A DNA stretch of 64,000 bases, taken from contig SJRY01000266.1 of NCBI GenBank assembly GCA_011319805.1, forward strand, positions 744,001 to 808,000, in the 5' to 3' direction. This DNA is from Macrocybe gigantea. Lineage: Eukaryota; Basidiomycota; Agaricomycetes; Agaricales; Callistosporiaceae. Shown here one piece after another: positions 55,966 through 64,000 of the stretch. Within the stretch, counting starts at the first letter, position 1, and each line of letters begins with the position of its first letter. Under the pieces are notes generated by a model, which did no database searches, was not told the origin of the DNA, and was given only the letters and a program-made list of their open reading frames with translations. Both the position numbers and the translations under genes were made by a program.

Positions 55966-57261
55966 TTAGAAAATGGGTATAAAGTCCTGGATTCGGTCCT
56001 TGGCATCTTGCGCGATACACTCAGCTATCCATGTCAGGTTCCGTATCTCCTGTTCCTTCAGCTTCATGTAGCTGTAGAAAACGCCGTATTGGAATTGCTG
56101 CAGGAACGACTGCCTGTTTAGGTGCACCTCCATCTGGAAAAAGCGGTCCTCCAGCTGAGAAGCTGCACCCGGCTCATCACCTTGGCCAGAACCGCCGCCC
56201 CCCTGAGTAGCCACCTCGTTGAAGAACGCGCGGTACTCCGAGACCATTTCGCAGATCTGGCGCACCTGGTCCAATTCATCGGCCTTGGCGAGCTGGTTGT
56301 TGCCCTCGGGGAAGAGGCGGCCAATAGCGGGAAAGAGTTTCGCGCGCTGCTCCTTGGAAAGCTCGGTTCCAAAGGAGTTGATAGTGATGTTAATGGTACG
56401 GCGGTCGGCCTCGAATGCGAGGATGCGGTACATCACGTCGGACGTGGGCGAGCCGAGCGTTGTGCAGAAGTGGAAAAAGTCATCGAGGTAGGCTTTGTAG
56501 ACCGTGTTGCGGATGATCTCGATGTTGAGGTCGTCGAGATCGGCAGCAGAAAGACAGTCCCGAAAATACGGGGCTGGGAATAAATTAGTCAATCGTCGAT
56601 TGATAGACTGGTTAGGAGCGTTCGTACTCACCTAGTGGTGTTTCGACGAGCACGCTCTGATACAATTCCTCAACGTTTGTGGCCACACAAAGTGCGGGCA
56701 TGGTATCGAAAACACCCAAAGGATGACATCTCTCCAACAATTCGTGCGTGTCTCTCTCGTGAAGCGTGCCGGTGATGAGGAGAACGACATTGTCAATCAT
56801 GTACGCGTACCTGGCAAGATGCAAATGAGGCAAAGGATGGGACGGGGAAAGAAAGTAGTTCGCGATACGTGATGTAGTCCAAAAATTTGCTCAACGGCTC
56901 GACGGCATTGCTTCTGAGATAGTTGAACTGGTCGACGAGAACTTGCGTTGCTTTCCCGGTGATGGTCGATGTTGAGATGGGAAGCGGCTCATTCGCGAGA
57001 AAGTTGCCATAATCCGTGGTGGATAACTGGGTCCTGAAGTCTGAAAAAACTTGTCAGCACATGACAGAATGGCCTTTGAGAGGGCAAACCTTCCAACGTC
57101 TCGCACTGCGTTAGGTTGGCGTAGTGGTTCTGGGTAAGAATGCCAGCTTTGTAGCCTCTGACTACGGCTTCCAAGAAGCCTCCATCGACCTAGCATCAAG
57201 AAGTCAGCGTCGAGGACGGCAACAGTGAAATACGGCGCACGTTGAAGAGCAGGGCCTCCAT
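55966..57261 (-). CDS. VMA6: V-type ATPase V0 subunit d (Vma6)
   Basis: Peripheral V0 subunit linking rotor and membrane sector in the vacuolar proton pump. The start exon MEALLFN is spliced to [20 protein letters not shown], then [13 protein letters not shown]. Further exons read [60 protein letters not shown] and [20 protein letters not shown], all highly conserved in subunit d. The last exon gives [20 protein letters not shown], then [16 protein letters not shown], and [19 protein letters not shown]. It ends [19 protein letters not shown] Gly-rich loop replaces part of the usual acidic loop. Length is normal (about 350-360 residues). The gene is convergent with GH71, with about 126 bp between the stops. 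Confidence 0.92.
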
Positions 57262-57648
57262 CCGAGCTGAGTTGTGGAGACACAGACCGAATTAGGGAGT
57301 CGTCGACCTCGTGTCCATGAACTCCCACGTCGCGATCACAAGATACTTTAAATCCATTCCACCATGACACTGCACTCCAGTCTCATAAGCTAGCATACGC
57401 GACTCTGGTCCCTCGGCTAGGATGTGTTGCTTGACATCTGATTCTGCTTCTCTTGCGGCTACATAGCAGCAAAAAAAAAGGGTTAATTGCAATCGCGGAG
57501 CCAGTGCGTTCTTGCAATGCACTCTCACAACATGGCGCAATCTCGCTGGATGGTGGCGAAAGTGATTGTTACCTCTCCATAAAGAAGCCCCTTAGAAGGA
57601 GCGAAATCAGCTCGCTGGATATATCCCGGATTGACCTGGCGTTTTTCT
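57262..57648. promoter_or_regulatory. Divergent promoter, VMA6 / MFS permease
   Basis: 387 bp between the divergent ATGs. An 83-codon minus-strand frame (57292-57540) overlaps it but has no recognisable domain. No clear TATA element was seen. Confidence 0.4.
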
Positions 57649-60015
57649 ATGGCTGTTGAATCTATACCAGAAAAGCGCTCTGAGGACGCCAAGTTTGGTC
57701 AAGAAGACGTCCAGTCGGTCGATGACCGAAGGCTCACCTGGAAGGTTGATCTTCAGTGTGTATTCGCCCTTGCGCTGTCCTCCTTTTTCGAAATCTGACC
57801 CAGTCCGCCTCCGCCGCATAGCCTAATACCCATCTTGACTTTGTTGTATCTCCTCAGCTTTTTAGACAGGTGTGATATGTGATATGATGCGCTCTTCTAT
57901 ATCAACAATTCACGCCCCCTGTAAAGAACGAATATCGGCAATGCGAGGTGATTCATCTGCCCATGACATAAATCTGTGCCGTCTCTCATGCAAGGATATT
58001 ACGTTAAGGATTCTCGGTCTAGCCACGGTATGCGTCAATATGGAAAGCAACAGACTCAAGACAAATAATAGCGTTTAGGACCTTCATCTTCCACCGCCCG
58101 ACTATAACACCTCCTTAGCCTTATACTTCGTTGCCTACGTTCTGTTCGAGGTTCCGTCTAATGTGCGTGTATGAGACCGAGAGTACACATGCGGATCTAT
58201 ATCTCACCGTTTTGCGCAGATAATGCAAGTGCCACGCGTATATGTACATGGGAAATTCAACACTTACATACTTACAGTCTGAAGAGGTTCGATCCAAAGT
58301 ACTGGCTCCCGACCCTCACCTTGCTTTGGGGCATAGCGAGCATTGGCCAAGGTTTGGTGAAGAACAGGGCCGGTTTATTCGGTGTTCGTTTTTGTGTGTA
58401 AATTCAAGAGGTATTTCCCCATGTACGCTTATTCTTTACTCGATAGTGCTGGGTGTCACGGAGGCTGGTTTGTTCCCTGGTACCATCTATTTATTTTCCG
58501 TTTATTATCGTAGGTGAGGGAAGGACGCACTCTTCTTTCACTCTGTCGTTTGACATCGCATAGGCGTGAACGCAGCTGGAGGGTTGCTATCTTCTTCGGT
58601 GGCGCCGCATTGGCAGGCGCTTTTGGTGGTGAGCCTTACGAGTCCTCGCTGTATGCGCACTCAAGAGCTCAAATCTCGATCCAGGCATATTGGCCTATGC
58701 CATTGGAAAAATGGATGGTGTTGGCGGTAGAAAGGGATGGGAATGGTTAGAATCTTCCTTGTACCTGCCTCGGAGCGTGCACTGATCGTGACCCAAAGGA
58801 TTTTCATAATCGAGGGAATCATAACCGTCGTGGTATCCCTTGCTGCTTATTTCCTTGTCCCGACATGGTCCCACAGCGCCAAATTTGTGAGCCACCTTTA
58901 CGAGTGTTACGTTTCATTTGCTGATTGTCCATTAGCTCACGGAGCCGGAGCGCGCAAGACTGTTGACGCGCCTTCAGGCAGATTCTGACGCAGCTAACAA
59001 AGAAAAGTTTGAGTGGTACTATGTCCGTCAAGCGTTGACAGACCATCTCGTCTGGGGCTATGCACTTCTGTTTCACGGTTATGCGTTTGTTCTTTATTCG
59101 CTGAGCTTGTTCATGGTAAGTTGTCGATTTTTTTTCGAGTTCTGCTCGTTACAATTCACATATTTCTAAGCCATCTATCATTGCTGGGCTCGGATTCCAG
59201 AGCTGGCAAGCACAACTGTACGTCAAACCTTTCTGCCTTCAAGCAGTGTATTTACAACGGCATCAGGATGACCGTTCCTCCAAACACCGTTGCTAGTCTG
59301 TCCATCTGGGGTGCAGTTTGGCTACCATCGCGCACGAATCGGCGGGCTTCCATTATCATAGGAGCAGCCTTTGTTGCCATCATAGGTATTACCCAGATAC
59401 TTCTTACTGGGGCACCCATGCTTCTTATTCACGGTCATTCAAGGCTATATCATCTTGCTTACAACTCAGACAGGTGAGTTTCGCAACCATGCGCGATATC
59501 TTAACTCACATTCGCAATCACTACAGCCGGCGCGCAATATGTTGGTGTTCATTTTGCTGCTGCAGGCGTCTATACGGGGAATGCCCTTCTTCTAAGGTTA
59601 GTGAAGTGCATGGTTCGGTATATCCATTAAACGAATGGCGTACAGCTGGCCAGGAGAAAATGTTTCTGCCCAAACCAAACGTGCCGTCGCCGTTGCGATG
59701 CAGATAACTATCGGCGACATAGGCGCTATTGCAGGGTAATAAGCAGCTGAATCTCTGAAATGGCTGATACCAATCTGTGTCGTTTCCAGTGTCCTAGTTT
59801 ACAGACCGAGCCTTTCTGCTCATCGATATCGCAAGCCTCACATTATAGCCATTGGCTACCTCATATTCTCCATCATTGTCGCCACTTATCTGTTCATCTG
59901 GATGGACAGAGAGAACAAAAGAAGGGATAAACTCGCAAAAAGCGAGCAGCCAATAATTGAGAAGGCGGAACGTAGCTTCGGAGACCGTGATGTTCGCTAC
60001 AGATATGTCATTTGA
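57649..60015 (+). CDS. MFS transporter, allantoate-permease-like (anion:cation symporter family)
   Basis: Plasma-membrane uptake permease for an organic anion (vitamin, ureide or similar); the substrate is unknown. The start MAVESIPEKRSEDAKFGQED leads to TWKVDLQCVFALAL, and an intron joins it to LIPILTLLYLLSFLDRCD, the first membrane helix. Later exons give YVLFEVPSN, KRFDPKYWLPTLTLLWGIAS, FLGVTEAGLFPGTIYLFS, YYRRRERSWRVAIFFGGAAL, IFIIEGIITVVVSLAAYFLV, WGYALLFHGYAFVLYSLSLF and IWGAVWLPSRTNRRASIIIG. The C-terminal helices include AGAQYVGVHFAAAGVYTGNA and HIIAIGYLIFSIIVATYLFI. The tail is charged (DRENKRRDKLAKSEQ). Stop at 60015. More than ten introns are visible. Twelve helices are expected and most can be traced. 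Confidence 0.82.
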
Positions 60016-60233
60016 TAGGCATCCGTTCCATAAAAACCATAAAGTTTCATACTTGTGTTATAATGTATGTGAAAGTTCATGATCGTGAAAATTGGGAAGA
60101 ATGAATGAAAGGGAAAATGCATGCGCAGGTTTGAACGTGGGTAGGTAGGATTAAGCAACATATGCAAAAATGCAGAATGGATCGGTTGATTGGAATGTCA
60201 AGCGATGAACGAAAATGCTATAATTCAGGATAT

Positions 60234-63200
60234 TCAAGCGGATCGGAGCGATTTTCTTCTCTTTGGTCGATTGGCTCGATTGTTGTATTCGTCGTCATCG
60301 TCGCTGGAGCCGTCGACCAGTAACTGAGGGCCGTAAAGTCTAAATCGTCTGTTCACATCCAATCTGCGGAGGTTTCGTAAATTTGACAGAAGAGACTTCA
60401 GAAAGTCGGTCTGTGAGAGTAATACTCCACGTCATGCATCGCCATTTGGGCACTAAGATATCACCCTCACCTTTGCAACGCGAACTTTCGTGCCTGGCTC
60501 CTGGGCCATCTCGATCCGTCTCTTTTGTTCCTTGTACTAGCGAACGAAAAGTGCTACATAAGCTCAGGTACATGAACAGGAGAAAGTGCGAAAAGAACCT
60601 TTCGCTGCTCCTCTTTCGCAAGGATGCCCAGGTGCTTGATCCATTTCTGCAAGTTAGTTTCGGATTGCGCCGTTTTCTTGTCCTGTCCCGCGCCTCCGTC
60701 TCTGTCACCGATGATGGCTTCGTCGTCAGAGTCAGGCACCGCATATGAGCGGACGGCGGCAGCAGATCGGCGCGGCCTTTTATGCCCTCTAGGTGATGCG
60801 GTAGCCTGCGACGAGCCGCATGCCCTTTCAGGAAAGCTTGAAGGAACTGGAACCACAGGTGGTGACGTCTCTTTCTTGACGGAACTTGACCCTCCGTTCT
60901 TCTTCAGCATGTCGGCCTTGGAAATGTAATCATTTTCGTCTGTGTAGAATTCTGCACCCCATTCGATGTTCTGGAAGAGGATGGGGTTCTAAAGGAGACG
61001 TAAGAATGGAGTTAAAGCGAGCAGTACAAACAAAAAATAGCTTCGAACTCACGGGAGCCCTACCGAGGCGTGCCAAAGACTGGAAATGCTTTAATGTAAT
61101 CGGAACTTGCGACGGTGTGGTCCCGAGGGAGCCTTCCATCGCCAAGTAATGTTTAAAAACCTACATGCAATGAGTTCGGTCACTCAATACATCCCATAGG
61201 ACGGAGGGAGACTCGACGCTCACGTCGCCATTTTCATTAACGATGGCATGAGTCAGAAAGACGGCGGTGATGGCGCTCTTTGCTCCGAACTGGTTCTTGA
61301 TCCACCGGCCGACTTGTAAAAAATCTGGGATGGACGTAAATACAGAGAGGACAAGAGTAAGTGCTGCGCGAATTTCTTACCGGCGGGATAATGGAGCTTG
61401 CCGCTCGTGTCACCATGAGAGGGAAAAGAATGGAATAATCGGCGGCGTGAACGAACTGGGGCGATTTCATCCTGGCGTATCATCGTTGTGAGCGATTCCT
61501 GAGATATGGGTCCCTAAATAAGGAAGGTTAGATATCGAGAAGGATGCTCAACAACAAGGCCGAACTGGCTGGCATGGCTAAGCTAATTCTTGCACCAGCA
61601 TCTCCGTGAAGGTCTTTAAGCAACAGGGAATGCCTTACCAGGTCCACAGATTCTCTGTCCGCCCCTTCAGCGCTGTCCACATTATCCACATCCATGGAGC
61701 TCTCAGCTCGCGGCTGCTCACATTGTCGTCCTTTGTGAATGTCCTCAACCTCATCCTCAGGCCCTAGCAAGGGCACTTTAAGATAATCCCGACAGAGCCT
61801 CGTCTCGTATGTTCTATGGCGGTCGTCGCCGTCCTCCCATGACGGCACATCTCGCAACTGTAGCTGATGTCTCCCCAGCACTATTCGCTCTATCATCTCA
61901 TGAACACCAGGGAATCCATCGTACAATTTCTTCAACAGCTTTCCCTGACATTGGCGAATGTTAACCCAAAACCTGTACCCAGTGACAGGCAGACATACTT
62001 TGCAGGACACTTCGAGGCACTTGGCTGCAACATCTTCTATGAGCTGAACGACATCCTCTGAACTCATGCCCTTTGTACCATCAGGTTTGAAGCCGACTTC
62101 CACTCGTGCATAGTCCAACAAAACTTGATATCTGTCAATGAAGGGATTGATGAGAATGTTTAGCACATCATGACGCGATACTGGCGTCAGCCCAAGATTT
62201 TCGAGCTTGGCATGAATAGCTGAAGGGTGCTATGTAGATGCTCGGAAGTGACAAAAATCGTAATGAGAATGACGAGGCGGACTTTAGGATCCGGGGAAGG
62301 AAATTCTGAATATAGGTAGCGAAGTGTTTCGATGGTAGGCGGATGGCTTATCGAGCGAGTCACGAGGAATGTCTGTCATGACATACGCTAGTCAGTGACA
62401 TGGTCAGGCAGTGGCGCATACAGCTATTCAGAACCTTAATTAAATCTTCAATCAAAGAACTATGTGGAACGACGATGAGAGAACGTTGACAAAAGCGAAG
62501 AGGAGCAAACCTCAGTTCAAAACGGAGATCTCCGCTCTTATCCAACTGTTTCAAAGCTGAAAATCCGACTTCGTTGGACTTTGCTTCCATACAAACTTCT
62601 GCGACAACCGTACGGCTCAAGAACATCCTGAACGTTTCTCGGCAAATGCATGGGCACGAAAGAAAAAAGTAACTTACGTAGAGTCAAGTCTACAAAGCTC
62701 TCGCACATTCTGGACTATGTCCTCCGCCCGACTATCGTTGCCTAGAGAAGGCTTCTCGAACATTTTCCGAAAGACGAAATCGCGGTACTGCTTCGCGTGA
62801 GAACACAGACGGACAATAATGTTCAGAGACAGTCACTTTATTGTCCATGTGGAACCCATTCTGAACGGCGAAAGGCAGGAGCCGTGGTTCAATCGCTAGG
62901 GCCAACGGGAACTGCACCATGATAGGGTCCTGCAAGGGATTCAATGAATGGCTTTAAGGAGCAGCGACATGCCAGGGACCTTGGAACAGAACGGAATAAA
63001 CTGCAAAAACAATGAAGATCAGAAAATTTGGCTTTCTGCCGTTTACCGGTTCTATTGTCATGAAAAGAGAACGAACATGATATTTATCTAGAATGTCTCG
63101 AACAGTTTCCCAGCTTATGCTCTTCATCGGCGCAGGGAGTCTGCTCTCTTTCAAGAAAGAGGAAAATAAAGAGCCATCGTCTTCCCCCTGACGGCATAGA

Positions 63201-63764
63201 GTTAAGTCAAGAAAGAAAAGATTCCGAAAGAGAGAAAACATGCCTTGCCGCGGGGTACTTCTCCGTATCTATCCTCTGCGACCTTGAGGAAATAAAGAAA
63301 GACACGAAGGGGATGTTTCGGACCCAGGCGGTCTTGATGAAGTGTGATTGGGTGTAAAAGTAGTGGTGGATAGCGACTTGAACGAGATAGCGAGATATGT
63401 GGGCGCCGCTTGTTAGGAGAATCTGAATGGGGATTAATTGTGAGAGTGGCGTGTCAAAAGATACGCCCAGGAGCGGCGCATTGAATTAGACGCACGTCGA
63501 GGACACGCTCGGTGATGATCTTGCCTCGACCGAGCGCATAGAACATGGCTTCGATCGGACCGTAGCGAGTGAGAAAGTAGTGCGCGCGGACATATGGGTC
63601 CTGCGAAAGCGGTTAAAGCGTTTTGAGACGAGGGTCAGAGGACTTGGATCAGCGAGCTCGACGAAGATTAAGTGGAGGACCTCGTCTGGCGAAATGATGT
63701 TCAGCGGCCAGGTCTGAAGCGACGCCGAGGGACGGTTGTGTGACTCACCACAGAGGCGCTCCAT
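60234..63764 (-). CDS. Large F-box protein with uncharacterised C-terminal region
   Basis: Probable SCF ubiquitin-ligase substrate receptor. The start at 63764 (MERLCGESHNRPSASLQTWP) leads at once into an F-box: LNIISPDEVLHLIFVELADP then LTLVSKRFNRF. A repeat-like helical region follows, beginning with YVRAHYFLTRYGPIEAMFYA and including VRNIPFVSFFIFLKVAEDRY and LLPFAVQNGFHMDNK. It then reads LDYARVEVGFKPDGTKG and KVCLPVTGYRFWVNIRQCQG. The C-terminal third is polar with the basic stretch RGHKRPRRSAAAVRSY, an acidic patch and the terminal RPKRRKSLRSA after LRRLDVNRRFRLYGPQLLV; these suggest a nuclear location. More than ten introns are present. The middle has no domain I can name. The protein is probably close to 1000 residues. 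Confidence 0.7.
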
Positions 63765-64000
63765 TTAAAGCGGGGGACGAGGGGGTAGGAGGTGAGCGAG
63801 GGGAGCGGGTGGTGGTGGTGGAATGAAAGCGACAACAAAAACCTGATTTAGGACGGAGTTGAATTAATTTAGTCAATCTGATTACTAATTAAGGCATCAG
63901 AACGCTCTGCTATAAAATCCACGCCAAATACCCCAAGCCAATCGCCAGTCTCTCTGCTGCAGCGAACTCTGAAACGCGTCAAAGTCTGTCTCCTCCAATC
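63765..64000 (+). promoter_or_regulatory. Upstream region with TATA box, likely for a plus-strand gene beyond the window
   Basis: A TATAAAA element is at 63911-63917, followed by a pyrimidine-rich stretch (ctctctgctg, ctgtctcctccaatc) up to the window end. This is the typical arrangement for a plus-strand promoter and leader. The part next to 63765 must also serve the F-box gene. Confidence 0.45.

Noticed and set aside
56122..56583. 153-codon plus-strand open frame over VMA6
   Set aside because: It is the antisense shadow of the highly conserved last exon of V-ATPase subunit d.
57770..57860. Apparent truncation of the MFS permease after its first exon
   Set aside because: An intron from GCT|GTCCTCC to CGCATAG restores ALALLIPILTLLYLLSFLDR in frame.
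1..64000. CRISPR arrays, bacterial operons or prophage
   Set aside because: No spaced direct repeats were seen, and spliced eukaryotic genes occur throughout.

Overview
The window is nuclear DNA from a filamentous basidiomycete, most likely an Agaricomycete. The genes are intron-rich, with many introns of about 45-65 nt and GT..AG ends. The gene set includes a fungal hybrid phytochrome, an Agaricomycete-style BTB/POZ protein, a many-exon P450, GH71 and GH43 carbohydrate enzymes and fungal endomembrane genes. Family calls come from reading translated exons and conserved motifs; no database search was run.

Layout. 1-2812 is the 3' part of a Nud1/Cdc11-like leucine-rich-repeat scaffold (+). 3128-5252 is a TALE/KN homeodomain regulator (+). 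5253-10479 is a 5.2 kb stretch with no intact gene. 10480-13234 is a cytochrome P450 (-), divergent from a METTL25-like methyltransferase (13333-14748, +). 14749-16977 is a second gene-poor stretch. Then come USB1 (-), urease accessory UreG (+), IWR1 (+), a membrane-anchored histidine acid phosphatase (-), BOR1 (-), an ABHD12-like hydrolase (+), a phytochrome hybrid kinase (28176-33653, +), a GT61 glycosyltransferase (-), a nuclear protein with SUMO-interaction-like motifs (-), DUG2 (+), a zinc alcohol dehydrogenase (+), a GH43 arabinanase (-), a BTB protein (-), MON1 (+), mitoribosomal mS41 (+), a C2H2 protein (-), a Sec14-like lipid-transfer protein (+), a GH71 alpha-1,3-glucanase (+), VMA6 (-), an MFS permease (+) and a large F-box protein (-).

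The genes do not form an obvious pathway cluster. Most are conserved housekeeping functions: vacuole (MON1, VMA6), RNA metabolism (USB1, IWR1), glutathione breakdown (DUG2), nitrogen use (UreG), mitochondrial translation (mS41) and cytokinesis signalling. Mixed in are variable genes for environment sensing and wall or plant polymer breakdown. Many neighbours are divergent with very short shared promoters (38-200 bp).

The strongest oddities are molecular. A 21-nt in-frame insertion splits the P450 heme-binding loop. Two conserved introns appear to use GC donors (UreG and the phosphatase). Apparent one-base losses interrupt conserved reading frames in the ABHD12-like gene, at the phytochrome C-terminus and twice in the Sec14-like gene. 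The last group may be assembly indels or real lesions, and raw reads would decide. I did not find a clearly undescribed multi-gene system.
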